This document shows positions 1 to 8,862 of a DNA stretch of 64,000 bases, one piece after another. Within the stretch, counting starts at the first letter, position 1, and every line of letters starts with the position of its first letter. A program made the position numbers and the translations under genes. The stretch is from Chitinophagaceae bacterium (lineage in GTDB: Bacteria > Bacteroidota > Bacteroidia > Chitinophagales > Chitinophagaceae): the NCBI GenBank assembly GCA_016710165.1, contig JADJLJ010000001.1, positions 372,001-436,000 on the forward strand, written 5' to 3'. The notes under the pieces were generated by a model. It saw only the letters and a list, made by a program, of their open reading frames with translations, had not been told where the DNA came from and ran no database searches.

Positions 1-1749
1 ACAGCATCATTCAATGAGACCATAACCTGGGATGTTGCTGCATGGAGGCCGAAACGTACTGTTACCGTTAAGATAAACGGCGATTCAAATGAATTCAACG
101 ACGATCCTTTCTTCTTTACACCCGACCTGCAGAAGATGATCGTAGCCGATTACCGGCCCGATACTAAAGCAGTAATGGTTTGGGATGCTGCAACCCGTAA
201 ATTAATACAAACAAAAAAAGGGAATACCAATAAGGTTGAAAATTCCGAAACAATGCTGGAAGATGGAGGCCCCAGGGGAAATGTGGCCGCCGCATCCGGT
301 AATGCATTTGCTGCGGTTTTAAATACTGCCATCCATAATAATTTACAGCTAGGACCAGAAAATGAAAAGACCGCTTACCTGTGGACCCTGGATAAAGGGC
401 TGTTGGTTGATTCACTCACCGGTCATACCGATGCGATCAATTTTATGCAGTTCAACAAGGATGGTACAAAACTAGTAACAGCTTCGGATGACGGTACAGC
501 CAAAATATGGGATGCGGGCACCGGGAAACTGCTTGCTGACTTGCGGAGCCATACATTCAACAGCAGGGCGGCAGATTTTAGTCCCGAATACGTATTAGAC
601 CCAACAGCCGCAAAAAAAATGATCACCGCATCGGATGACGGAACCCTTAAAACATGGGACAGGGAAACAGGAACATTGCTGAAAGTTTTTTCAAAACACG
701 ATGCAGCTGTTTTCTCGGTTCAATACAGCCGGGATGGAAAAAAGATCGTAAGCGGATCGGAGGATGGAACCGTTATAGTATGGGATGCCAATTCCGGCAA
801 ACATATTGATCTGAAAGGAACCTCCCGGGTAGTAATAGATCCCACTTCTGAATCAGACCTGGAATCTGTAACCAGGCTTGTTCCTCCAGAAATGAGCCCG
901 GACGGGTTAAAACTGCTGACAGCCATTCAATCACCTGTTGCAAAAATATTCGATGCCACGAATGGAAATTTACTTTTTGAACGAACCGGTACCCGTTACC
1001 CGGGAATGGCCTTTGCACATTTCAGTAATGATGGCAGTAAGATAATAACCGGCTGGAGCTATTATGATAATGAACCCGATAAGAAGGATACAAACACGGT
1101 AATAATGGATGCCAATACGGGGAAGCTATTATTTAAGATAGAATCAACTGCTTCACAATTCAGTTCAGATGACAAAAAGATATTTGCAAATACTACCAGG
1201 GCACCCAGGGTATTTGATGCAACAAACGGAAAATTCTTATTTGGATTAAGATGCGATACCTGCAGAGAAACTACCTGGGGCATGATGAGCCCCGATGGGA
1301 AAACGATATTTTCAACGGATTGGCAAGAGGGAAACGGTTATTTCTGGAATGCAGAGAACGGTAAGTTCCTGTATAGTATGAAGGGCCAGGGCTCGTTTGT
1401 AGGTTCAAAATTCAGTCCCGACAGCAGGTACATACTCAATTCAACAGCTGACAACGGGATGGAACTATGGGATGCAACGAACGGGAATTTCCTGCAGCAC
1501 TTCACGGGGCATACCGATGTTATAAATTATTTTGGCTTCAGCCCCGATGCAAATAATATCATCAGCACATCCAGGGATAACACATCCAAATTATGGGATG
1601 TACAAACAGGGAAATGCCTGTATACTTTTTTTGCAGTGGACAGTGCAGATTATTTTATCCAGCTTCCTTCTGGCTATTATCAAAGTACTCCCAATGCATC
1701 AAAACTCCTCCATTATGTAACAAAAGGATCTAAAAGTGATCTCCTTTGA
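1..1749 (+). CDS. WD40-repeat protein, upstream part of a WD40-caspase protein (5' end outside window)
   Basis: The frame is open from base 1, so the gene starts upstream of the window; the ATG at 136 is internal. The visible 582 residues are beta-propeller repeats with GH...WD-type units, for example SLTGHTDAINF...TAKIWD and FTGHTDVINYF...SKLWD, at least seven in all. WD40 propellers are protein-binding scaffolds; in prokaryotes they are often fused to effector domains. The last residues in this frame (KGSKSDLL, then stop) are abnormal, while the +1 frame continues smoothly as KVISFEQLDVKYNRPD into a caspase domain. One extra A in the AAAA run at 1732-1735 explains the break, so this and the next gene are probably one protein. 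Confidence 0.85.
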   Translation, partial: TASFNETITWDVAAWRPKRTVTVKINGDSNEFNDDPFFFTPDLQKMIVADYRPDTKAVMVWDAATRKLIQTKKGNTNKVENSETMLEDGGPRGNVAAASGNAFAAVLNTAIHNNLQLGPENEKTAYLWTLDKGLLVDSLTGHTDAINFMQFNKDGTKLVTASDDGTAKIWDAGTGKLLADLRSHTFNSRAADFSPEYVLDPTAAKKMITASDDGTLKTWDRETGTLLKVFSKHDAAVFSVQYSRDGKKIVSGSEDGTVIVWDANSGKHIDLKGTSRVVIDPTSESDLESVTRLVPPEMSPDGLKLLTAIQSPVAKIFDATNGNLLFERTGTRYPGMAFAHFSNDGSKIITGWSYYDNEPDKKDTNTVIMDANTGKLLFKIESTASQFSSDDKKIFANTTRAPRVFDATNGKFLFGLRCDTCRETTWGMMSPDGKTIFSTDWQEGNGYFWNAENGKFLYSMKGQGSFVGSKFSPDSRYILNSTADNGMELWDATNGNFLQHFTGHTDVINYFGFSPDANNIISTSRDNTSKLWDVQTGKCLYTFFAVDSADYFIQLPSGYYQSTPNASKLLHYVTKGSKSDLL

Positions 1750-3031
1750 ACAGCTGGATGTAAAATACAACCGGCCCGACCTGGTTCTGGAAGCCATCGG
1801 CAATCCGGATACAAACCTCATCAATGCTTACCGGCATGCGTATTATAAACGCATCAAAAAACTAGGTATAGATACCACTTCATTCCGTGATGGCTACAGT
1901 GTGCCCGAAGCTGATTTTGTAAACAGGGAGGAAATTGCACCTGAGCAAACAAACGAAATACTTTCCCTGCATATAAAAGGAACAGACAGCACTTACAAAC
2001 TTGACCGGTATAATGTTTGGGTAAATGAAGTGCCGGTGTTTGGGCAAAAGGGAATCAGCCTGCTTGATAAAAACGGTAAAAAATTTGATAAAACCATAAC
2101 CATTCAGTTATCACAGGGCGTGAACCGTATTGAAACCTCTGTTACCAATGTCAATGGAACGGAAAGTTACCGCATGCCATTGCTGGTGAACTATGCTCCC
2201 CCGGTAAAACAAAAAGAAAATATCCATTTTATCGGGATCGGGATCGATAAATTCGGAGATGCCAAATACAATCTCAATTACAGTGCAAAGGACATCCGTG
2301 ACCTTGCGGTAAAACTAAAAGAGAAGTACGGGAACGGCATACGCATCGATACGCTGTTCAACCAGCACGTGACCACTGCAAATGTGAAGGCTCTTAAGCA
2401 GAAACTGTTGCTAACGGGGGTAAATGATAAGGTCATCATTTCCTATTCGGGCCACGGACTGCTTAGTAAAGAATGCGATTATTATCTCTCCACGTATTCA
2501 ATCAATTTCAGTAAGCCACAGGAGAACGGGTTACCGTATGATGAACTGGAAGCTCTGCTGGACAGTATTCCCGCCCGTAAAAAACTGCTGATGATTGATG
2601 CCTGCCACAGCGGCGAACTCGATAAAGAAGGATACCTGCAGTTCCAGGTTGAAATGAAGGAAATGACCCCTGATTCAACGAACAATGTAGTATCCCGTGG
2701 AGTGATCGTTACCGGTTCGGGAGATGCTTCCAAAAAGATCGGGGTAAAAAACAGTTACGAACTGATGCAGAACCTTTTTGTGAATGTAAGCAAGCGTACA
2801 GGCGCTACGATCATCTCCGCAGCAGCCGGAACCGAATTTGCCCTGGAAAAAGGGGACCTGAAGAACGGCGTGTTCACCTATTGTGTAATGGAAGCTATGG
2901 ATAAATACCCCACCATGAAGATCAGTGATTTGAAAAAGACAGTAGGAGCAAGGGTGACAGAGCTTACCAAAGGAATGCAGAAACCAACATCGAGAAATGA
3001 AGCTATTGCAGTGGATTGGGATGTGTGGTAG
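1736..3031 (+). CDS. Caspase-like (peptidase C14) domain protein, probably the C-terminal half of the preceding WD40 gene
   Basis: The frame opens at a GTG (1736) that overlaps the WD40 frame by 14 bases; there is no signal peptide and no convincing ribosome site, which argues that it is a continuation. Residues about 160-420 form a caspase fold: IHFIGIGIDKFGD opens it, the catalytic His is H240 in SYSGHG and the catalytic Cys is C290 in IDACHSGE. Residues about 75-150 look like a small beta-rich linker. Known family role: His-Cys proteases of the metacaspase/orthocaspase group cleave proteins. Targets here are unknown. Fusions of WD40 sensors to caspases have been linked to regulated cell death or stress signalling, but nothing nearby proves such a role. 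Confidence 0.85.
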   Translation: MISFEQLDVKYNRPDLVLEAIGNPDTNLINAYRHAYYKRIKKLGIDTTSFRDGYSVPEADFVNREEIAPEQTNEILSLHIKGTDSTYKLDRYNVWVNEVPVFGQKGISLLDKNGKKFDKTITIQLSQGVNRIETSVTNVNGTESYRMPLLVNYAPPVKQKENIHFIGIGIDKFGDAKYNLNYSAKDIRDLAVKLKEKYGNGIRIDTLFNQHVTTANVKALKQKLLLTGVNDKVIISYSGHGLLSKECDYYLSTYSINFSKPQENGLPYDELEALLDSIPARKKLLMIDACHSGELDKEGYLQFQVEMKEMTPDSTNNVVSRGVIVTGSGDASKKIGVKNSYELMQNLFVNVSKRTGATIISAAAGTEFALEKGDLKNGVFTYCVMEAMDKYPTMKISDLKKTVGARVTELTKGMQKPTSRNEAIAVDWDVW

Positions 3032-3121
3032 TATATTGGTTCATTCTTCCTGCTTCATTTCTTATGGATCATTTGCCGGTTTTTAGAATAAAAGGATCGA
3101 ACAGAGATACAAGTATCAATC

Positions 3122-3979
3122 ATGCAGGGAACCAGTGAAAAAAATATCGCCATCGTCTGCAACCCGCTTGCAGGGGCCGGAAGGGCAGTACTATTTGCAG
3201 AAAAGGTCTGCAGTGAACTGACTAAACGGAATAAGACATACCGCTTATTCACCGGGACCTGGCCAATCCATTTTGATGGATTTACCGATGTGTTCATCGT
3301 GGGTGGGGATGGCACGCTGAATTATTTCATTAACAAGTACCCGGGTATTCAATTACCATTGGCTGTTTTCAATGCCGGCACCGGCAACGATTTTCACTGG
3401 TTGCTTTATGGCCATAAGACATTGGAGGAACAGGTGCAGCTCATATTGGATGCCGCTCCCAGGCCGGTAGACATCGGCAGGTGCAACGAAAATTATTTCA
3501 TCAACGGGGTAGGGATCGGTTTTGAAGGAGAAGTGGCCAAAGCATTGACCGGCCGGAAAAAACGTCCGGGTAAGACCTCTTTTCTTTTCTGTATCCTCCA
3601 AAAGATATTCACGTACAAGTCAAAAAACTATAGGATACGATCAGCCGAATGGGAAACAACCGGAAAGAAACTACTGGTTGACATTGCCAACGGCCGACGG
3701 GCAGGTGGTGGATTTCATATTGCACCGGAGTCGGATGCAAACGATGGGTTATTTGATGTGGTGGTTGCGGATGCACTCAATTCCCTGGAGCGCTTACGCT
3801 ACCTGCCCGTTATTGAAAAGGGCAAACACCTGGGCCTGGCAATTATTCATCACCACCGCACCCGTAAGATCCTGGTTGAAAGTGATGCTGTTATTCAATA
3901 CCACCTGGATGGGGAATATGGGGAAGCAAAAAAACTGGACATCGAGATATTGCCTGCCCGCCTGCAATTCCGGTATTAG
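3122..3979 (+). CDS. Diacylglycerol kinase family lipid kinase (YegS/BmrU type)
   Basis: The 285-residue product has the DAGK catalytic domain in its N-terminal half: NPLAGAGRA near residue 14 and the nucleotide-binding GGDGT at residues 61-65, followed by FNAGTGNDF and the INGVGIGFEGEV segment of this superfamily. The usual reaction is ATP-dependent phosphorylation of a lipid or sphingoid alcohol at the inner membrane face. The length matches YegS-like enzymes (about 290-300). It starts 90 bases after the caspase gene and need not be cotranscribed. The exact substrate cannot be read from the sequence. Confidence 0.9.
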   Translation: MQGTSEKNIAIVCNPLAGAGRAVLFAEKVCSELTKRNKTYRLFTGTWPIHFDGFTDVFIVGGDGTLNYFINKYPGIQLPLAVFNAGTGNDFHWLLYGHKTLEEQVQLILDAAPRPVDIGRCNENYFINGVGIGFEGEVAKALTGRKKRPGKTSFLFCILQKIFTYKSKNYRIRSAEWETTGKKLLVDIANGRRAGGGFHIAPESDANDGLFDVVVADALNSLERLRYLPVIEKGKHLGLAIIHHHRTRKILVESDAVIQYHLDGEYGEAKKLDIEILPARLQFRY

Positions 3980-4023
3980 CAGTAAAGTAATCATTGTGAC
4001 CGGGTGGCTGGTGAATGGTCCGT

Positions 4024-4062
4024 GGAGACACGAACCATGGAGGATGGAGACACGAACCACGG
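4024..4062. repeat. Two near-identical direct repeats between convergent genes
   Basis: The 17-mer GGAGACACGAACCATGG (4024-4040) recurs as GGAGACACGAACCACGG (4046-4062), one mismatch, 22 bases apart. It lies in the short gap between the ends of the lipid kinase and phnA. No coding role is evident. Confidence 0.6.
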
Positions 4063-4069
4063 CGGGCAA

Positions 4070-4654
4070 TTAAGCCTGTTGCTTACGCACATATTTGGTA
4101 AGTATCACGATCTGCTGCCCTTCGATCCTTCCCTCGATCTGTTCGGTATTGTCTTCCACGATCCGGATATTTTTTACTACGGTTCCCATTTTGGCATTCA
4201 GGGTGGAGCCCTTAACGTCCAATGATTTTATCAGCACCACTGAATCGCCGCTCTGCAATTGATGACCGTTGCAGTCTTTGTGCAGGTCCACACTGGCGTC
4301 ATTCTCATGATCACCGGTTGCTTTTGCCCAGGCAAGTATTTCGTCCGGCAGGTAAAGCATATCCAGGTTTTCCATGGCCCAGCTTTCATTGCGTAACCGG
4401 TTAAGCATCCGCCAGGCTGTTACCTGTACAGCCGGAACTTCACTCCACATGGATTCTGTCAAACAATGCCAGTGCTTGCTGTCCAGTTCTTCTTTCTTTT
4501 CGATCTGTGCCAGGCATTTGGGGCAGATCAGTATGGAAGTATCGGCCGAAAGGCCATCCTGGGGAGGCACTTCATACAATTTCAGGTTGTCTCCGGATTT
4601 ACATAATTCACATTTATTTCCGCTCCGAATCGCCAGTTGTTCTTCTACTTTCAT
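4070..4654 (-). CDS. phnA: PhnA/YjdM-family zinc-ribbon protein
   Basis: The product is 194 residues starting at MKVEEQLAIRSGNKCELC. The longer open frame to 4753 is rejected because the 33 extra residues are not family-like and a TACATTTG box lies at 4677-4684 just upstream of this ATG. An N-terminal zinc ribbon is visible as C15xxC18 and C44xxC47. The C-terminal domain contains GDSVVLIKSLDVKGS, the SH3-like PhnA signature, then GTVVKNIRIVEDN. Despite the historical name, members of this family are not shown to be phosphonate lyases; the function is unclear. The neighbour downstream on the same strand is none; it is convergent with the lipid kinase. Confidence 0.88.
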   Translation of the reverse strand: MKVEEQLAIRSGNKCELCKSGDNLKLYEVPPQDGLSADTSILICPKCLAQIEKKEELDSKHWHCLTESMWSEVPAVQVTAWRMLNRLRNESWAMENLDMLYLPDEILAWAKATGDHENDASVDLHKDCNGHQLQSGDSVVLIKSLDVKGSTLNAKMGTVVKNIRIVEDNTEQIEGRIEGQQIVILTKYVRKQQA

Positions 4655-4676
4655 TATCCTTTTTTTAAAATTGCTG

Positions 4677-4684
4677 CAAATGTA
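4677..4684 (-). promoter_or_regulatory. Bacteroidota -7 box of phnA
   Basis: Read on the minus strand this is TACATTTG, an exact TAnnTTTG match, 22 bases upstream of the phnA ATG. No clear -33 TTG at the usual spacing. Confidence 0.55.
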
Positions 4685-4781
4685 AGGATATTTAAACCAC
4701 AGGGATCCTGCTTTGTATTTCACAGTAACGATCTGCCGCTGCGGTTCAGTCATTCAATGCGTATCTTTACTGCCCTCATCA

Positions 4782-5231
4782 ATGAACCTGAAACAAAAAA
4801 TTCACGATCACTACCTGCAGGTATTAAATGACCGGGAGGCGATGCTGCAGCAGGTATTGGCCGGCCTTAAGGAAAGCGGCAGCAACGAAACAAAAAGTAC
4901 GGCAGGCGACAAACATGAGACCGCCCTGGCCATGCTGCAGATAGAGCAGGCAAATACCCGTGGGCAATTGCAGGAATTATTGGTACAAAAAGCAATGCTC
5001 AAAAAACTGGATCCTGCACTGTCGGCTGCCATGATCGTGAACGGCAGCCTGATCAAAACCAACCGGGGATATTTATATTTGAGTGTTGCGTTGGGCAAGG
5101 CCGTGATAAATGATATTACCGTGATGGCACTATCGCCTCAGTCACCGCTCGGACAGAAACTGCTGGGTTTAAAAGCCGGTGAGTTTGCCAGGATGAATGA
5201 TACCGAATACCTGGTGGAAAGCATCGGATAA
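4782..5231 (+). CDS. GreA/GreB-like C-terminal domain protein with coiled-coil N-terminus
   Basis: The start at MNLKQKIHDHYLQ (149 residues) is preferred; the upstream extension is Cys-rich and unlike the family. Residues 1-85 are predicted helical coiled coil rich in Q, E and K. Residues about 95-149 (SLIKTNRGYLYLSVALG, then GQKLLGLKAGE) resemble the FKBP-like C-terminal domain of Gre transcript-cleavage factors. Gre factors enter the RNA polymerase secondary channel through acidic residues at the coiled-coil tip; I cannot confirm those acids here, so this may be a non-cleaving paralogue. It is divergent from phnA, with TATCTTTA at 4762-4769 as a weak -7 box. Confidence 0.72.
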   Translation: MNLKQKIHDHYLQVLNDREAMLQQVLAGLKESGSNETKSTAGDKHETALAMLQIEQANTRGQLQELLVQKAMLKKLDPALSAAMIVNGSLIKTNRGYLYLSVALGKAVINDITVMALSPQSPLGQKLLGLKAGEFARMNDTEYLVESIG

Positions 5232-5317
5232 GGAATACAGGCCCGGTAAACGATTGACAATTCTTACGTACTTTGTAAAAAAATCACCTGGTCACCAAGT
5301 TCTATACGCCGCATCCG

Positions 5318-6115
5318 TTGTTGCAGGATCTCATCCAGTGCATCATGGTGGTGCATGCAGAAATGAATGCTGCTGCAGGGCCGGTCATTGTTCCGTATCC
5401 CCCCACACCGCAAAACTCATTGTTCTTCTATATCAACGACCGCATCAAAGTACAGGTAAGGGCGGAGGAAGGTTTTTTATTGCAGCCACGCAGTGTACTT
5501 GTTGGCCCCCAACTGACCCGGGTATTGCTCAACCTCAATCAAAACCACAAAGCAGTACGGGTGGGTTTTCATCCCGGCGGCCTGCACCGGTTACTCGGCA
5601 TCTCCCTGTGTGAAATGATCGATGATAATTACGATGCAGCCGATGTTTTTGGCCATGAAATGGAAGAAGTGAATGAACAGCTGCAGGAAGCAGAAAGTTT
5701 TGATGAGATAAAAGAAGTGGTGGAGCAATTCCTTCTGCAGCGATCAAAGATACTTAAGCCATCCCTGCCATTTGATAAAGCCATGCTGGAACTGATGCGG
5801 CAGAACGGGAATGTTCCCATTGAAAAGATCGCCTCCTTATCCTGTTTAAGCCTGCGCCAGTTTGAACGGGTATGCAAGACCCGTATCGGCATCCCCGCCA
5901 AATCTTTTGCCAGGCTGGTCCGTTTCTCCAGGGCATACCGGCTTCATGAAAGCAGCCCGCAAATGGCCTGGACAGCCATTGCCTACGAATGTGGCTATTT
6001 CGACCAGATGCATTTGATCCGTGACTTCCGGGAATTTGCTGCGGCCACACCGGGTGAAATTGAAAAAGAACTGCAGCACATACCGGTACGGATGCAGGCA
6101 ACCATGCGTTTATAA
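5318..6115 (+). CDS. AraC-family transcriptional regulator
   Basis: The C-terminal hundred residues form two helix-turn-helix motifs (IEKIASLSCLSLRQFERVCK and the later WTAIAYECGYFDQMHLIRDF) ending in the typical TPGEI. The N-terminal domain is a cupin-like ligand-sensing region. The start is uncertain: in-frame codons upstream of the TTG at 5318 read FYTPHPLLQDLI, which matches how such proteins usually begin, but a stop at 5276-5278 blocks that frame and no ATG follows it. The A7 run at 5277-5283 could hold an indel, in which case a TTG at 5254 would be the start. Effector and target genes are unknown. Confidence 0.85.
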   Translation: MLQDLIQCIMVVHAEMNAAAGPVIVPYPPTPQNSLFFYINDRIKVQVRAEEGFLLQPRSVLVGPQLTRVLLNLNQNHKAVRVGFHPGGLHRLLGISLCEMIDDNYDAADVFGHEMEEVNEQLQEAESFDEIKEVVEQFLLQRSKILKPSLPFDKAMLELMRQNGNVPIEKIASLSCLSLRQFERVCKTRIGIPAKSFARLVRFSRAYRLHESSPQMAWTAIAYECGYFDQMHLIRDFREFAAATPGEIEKELQHIPVRMQATMRL

Positions 6116-6178
6116 TGTCGTTTTTGTACTATTTATGATCAGCCAGGACTTTGAATTTTGTATTCAAAATTTAAAGTT

Positions 6179-7050
6179 ATGCAACGCAACCTTTTTCTTA
6201 CAATGCCCAGAACGGGGACAAATTAAATCAATTAAAAAATGTTCCCGTCAGAACATTCTACAGCAATGGCGGGCATGAACAACGGGCAACGGGTATGGCC
6301 ATTCGCATCGGCAAAGCCATCCGGTATCAGCAGCAGCTCACCGGGTTTAAACCGGAAGTGACATTATTGGTGCTGGATACTGCCGACTGGAAATTGTATG
6401 CTGCCAATCCCGTTTATGGAATGCCGCATTACAAAGGTGTTGACAGCCTGGTGGTGGCAGCAGAAGACAACCCGTTCTGGAAAGGGTTTTTACCACCACT
6501 GAACCAGCTGCCCGAACAACTTAGCAAACAGGTACAGGCCGTTTACCGTGTTGAAGACGGCACGGTGAGCATGCGCCCTTTTTTTGACCTGCTTGCCATT
6601 CATGAACTGGGGCACGCTTTTCATTTCCAGGGAGGGCTTAACATCCAGCGCTTATGGATGGGTGAGCTGTTCTGTAATATTTTACTGCACACCTATATTG
6701 CAGAGAACGAACCGGAGCAATTGCCTGCCCTGACCCTTTTTCCAAAAATGGTAGTGGGTGCCGGCACAAAAGAATATACCTATACCCGGCTGAATGACGT
6801 GGAAGAATTGTATGAAGAGATGGGCAGTAAGCACCCGAAGAACTATGGATGGTTTCAATGCCGCTGGCATTCGGCTGCTGCCGGCATTTATGATACCGGT
6901 GGCAAGGAACTGTTTACAAAATTATGGAAGGCATTGAAAGCGCAGAAAGAAAAATTACCGGATGCATTGCTGGTTGATTTCCTGGAAACAAAGGTCAGCA
7001 GGTCCGTTGCAGATGTCATGCGTAACTGGGACAGAGAAACCTTACAATAA
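6179..7050 (+). CDS. HExxH zinc-metallopeptidase-like protein of unknown family (probable frameshift near start)
   Basis: The continuous frame begins at ATG 6295 (251 residues). H103, E104 and H107 form HELGH, with E124 in MGELFCN as a possible third ligand, so it is a likely gluzincin-type zinc peptidase. The same frame is open back to 6175 and reads family-like residues (SYNAQNGDKLNQLKN), while the only good ATG (6179, MQRNLF) is in another frame. One missing T in the run at 6192-6196 would join them, giving about 290 residues. No signal peptide is visible. Substrate unknown; I do not recognise the family. It converges with the DUF6515 gene across a strong hairpin. Confidence 0.72.
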
Positions 7051-7087
7051 ATATACTGTTCCGCATTGCTGTAACCTATAAATAAAA

Positions 7088-7115
7088 ACAGGAAGGACGG
7101 ATCCTTCCTGTTCTG
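7088..7115. terminator. Bidirectional intrinsic terminator
   Basis: ACAGGAAGGA (7088-7097) pairs perfectly with TCCTTCCTGT (7102-7111) around the loop CGGA. A-rich sequence precedes it and T-rich follows, so it can serve both converging genes. Confidence 0.85.
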
Positions 7116-7133
7116 TTTATTTGTGCCCGTTGA

Positions 7134-8165
7134 TCAATTTGCTTTTATCACTTCATACCAGATCTCGCCGTTCTCAACCACCACGGGTTTGTATTGGGCG
7201 CCATCAACCACGTAATAGGTCTCGCCGTCGATCACCACGGTCTCATAACCATCGGGTAAGCTTTCCACAATGGCTCCCAGCGGCGGAGAAACAACATAGT
7301 AATTGCTTCCACGCTGGTCATAGTACGTGCCGTTGTAATAGTAGTAAGGATAATTACGTACATATATCCTGCGGAATCCAACCGGCAAAATATTTATATA
7401 GATACCGACAGGAGGAGCGCAAACGGTAAATAGGTTATTGTAAGGACGGTAGAATACACCATCCCAGTAACGGTAACTGAACCCGCCAAAACTTATACTG
7501 AAATAAGTTGATGGCACGTTATAGAAGTAACTGTTTCTCCTGGGCAGGTAATTATATCGCCAGCTTGGATCATAACGGTTATACACCGGCCTGCGGTCGT
7601 ACTGGTAAACAGGGCGATAACCCGGCCGGTCCCTTGTGTACATGTTGCGGCGATAATCATTTCCACGCCCGGCAATATTATCATTGCCACCCCGGTTGAT
7701 GTTGCCGGGATTGTCATTTCTCCTCCTGTTATTTATGTTGTCATTACCAGGGCGGTTGATGTTACCCGGGTTATCGTTTCTCCGGTTGTTCTTCCAGTCA
7801 TTGTTACCTGGACGGTTGATGTTACCCGAATTGTCATTTCTCCGGTTATTCTTCCAGTCATCATTTCTGCCCTTGTTCATGTTGCCACCTTCATAATTCC
7901 TGTTGCGGTTGAAGTCGGGTGCATCATTTTTTTTCCAGTCACCACCCTTGTTGCCCCTGCCCATGGCCACATCGTTCCTTCGTTCGCCACCCGGTGGCTG
8001 GTTCGATCGTTCTTTCCAGTTGCCATTCCCTTTTTCTCCGCCACGCCGGTTGCCCTGGGCTGTTGAAGTCCCGGCGTACAGAACCGATACTATGAATACA
8101 GTGATAATGGATGCCAGGGAAAGTTTACGGAAGGTAACGTTCCTGATCCGGTCGTTCGTTTTCAT
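7134..8165 (-). CDS. DUF6515-family secreted protein with Asn/Arg/Gly repeats
   Basis: The 343-residue product starts with a signal peptide (about 1-36, ending TSTAQ). Residues about 40-170 are low-complexity N, R, G and D, including three 20-residue units of the type RRNDNPGNINRPGND. The C-terminal half holds Tyr-rich YRYWDGVFYRPY, then GIYINILPVGFRRI and SLPDGYETVVIDGETYYV, the conserved core of the DUF6515 family. It is likely periplasmic or surface exposed; function unknown. The basic repeat region could bind nucleic acid or polyanionic polymers, which is only a guess. Confidence 0.85.
   Translation of the reverse strand: MKTNDRIRNVTFRKLSLASIITVFIVSVLYAGTSTAQGNRRGGEKGNGNWKERSNQPPGGERRNDVAMGRGNKGGDWKKNDAPDFNRNRNYEGGNMNKGRNDDWKNNRRNDNSGNINRPGNNDWKNNRRNDNPGNINRPGNDNINNRRRNDNPGNINRGGNDNIAGRGNDYRRNMYTRDRPGYRPVYQYDRRPVYNRYDPSWRYNYLPRRNSYFYNVPSTYFSISFGGFSYRYWDGVFYRPYNNLFTVCAPPVGIYINILPVGFRRIYVRNYPYYYYNGTYYDQRGSNYYVVSPPLGAIVESLPDGYETVVIDGETYYVVDGAQYKPVVVENGEIWYEVIKAN
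7681..7860. repeat. Coding tandem repeat, 60-bp period
   Basis: Three 60-bp units at 7681, 7741 and 7801 share the core CGGTTGATGTTnCC and encode the Asn/Arg/Gly 20-residue units of the DUF6515 protein. The second and third units are the most alike, consistent with recent duplication. Confidence 0.8.
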
Positions 8166-8484
8166 GTGTTTTTATTTAGATGTAAAAAATGAATTCATAT
8201 GTAGTGTTTGTAAGACAGGAAATAAATACAAGAACCTTACCACATTAGGTGCTTTCACAGAAATATAACTATTGTAAAGAACCGGTTAACAGGACCGGGG
8301 AATGGATCGTATGCAACAGCCAGGGCATGCCACACGGGCCTGGCATTTTAGTACAAGCTTACTTGTTTAGTGCATTTCCATTAAAGTCAGACTGTGTTTA
8401 TGGGAAACAGATATATACATTTGCGGTATATCCATCCGGAAATCAATTCCATAGGTATTGGGCGATACTTTCCTGAAATGAGGA
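8166..8484. other. Intergenic region of 319 bases, no gene recognised
   Basis: It separates two minus-strand genes and should hold the DUF6515 promoter, but no exact minus-strand -7 box is seen. GCCAGG (8319-8324) can pair with CCTGGC (8339-8344), a weak hairpin. A plus-strand TACATTTG lies at 8416-8423 without a convincing plus-strand gene after it. A 75-residue open frame here has no protein-like features. Confidence 0.5.
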
Positions 8485-8655
8485 TCATTTCATTACTTCA
8501 TCAATTTCTATATCGCCTTTGTCATCCCTTGGTTTGCGGTAATCGTGCTTGATCTCTTCTTCCAGTTCCTTTTCATCTTTCTGGTTACGTACCACCAGGA
8601 ATACGATCAACCCAACAGCAAGGATGCCAAAAATGATAAGTACAGGCCAGTTCAT
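8485..8655 (-). CDS. Small single-pass membrane protein
   Basis: The 56-residue product starts at MNWPVLIIFGILAVG; GGAAA lies about ten bases upstream of this ATG, so it is preferred over the longer frame to 8715. Residues 4-24 form one membrane helix, followed by a highly charged cytoplasmic tail (NQKDEKELEEEIKHDY ... DIEIDEVMK). Such small proteins are common in Bacteroidota genomes without an assigned function. Confidence 0.7.
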   Translation of the reverse strand: MNWPVLIIFGILAVGLIVFLVVRNQKDEKELEEEIKHDYRKPRDDKGDIEIDEVMK

Positions 8656-8862
8656 GGTCTTAAGTTTCCATAAATCTAATAAAGCTTTTTGATGTCCAAT
8701 GTTAAGTTTCTGCATGGCCTTCCGGACCGGTTCGGGTACCCGGGAATTATCTGCTGCTTAAATCACCCGGCCAAAAAACGGTGAAAACCCCGCACTCTTT
8801 TGCCTGGCGGCAGGGTAGGTTTGCATACGTATTACATCTTACATCACCCGTAAAACATTTGT

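Noticed and set aside
5254..5275. TTGACA followed by TACTTTG as a promoter of the AraC gene
   Set aside because: The spacing is far too short for either the Bacteroidota or the sigma-70 pattern.
7681..7860. Regular 60-bp repeats that look like a CRISPR array
   Set aside because: They are in frame in the DUF6515 gene, vary along their whole length and have no conserved repeat with unique spacers.
8249..8476. 75-residue frame behind a plus-strand TACATTTG
   Set aside because: The -7 box lies inside the frame, not before it, and the peptide has no protein-like features.
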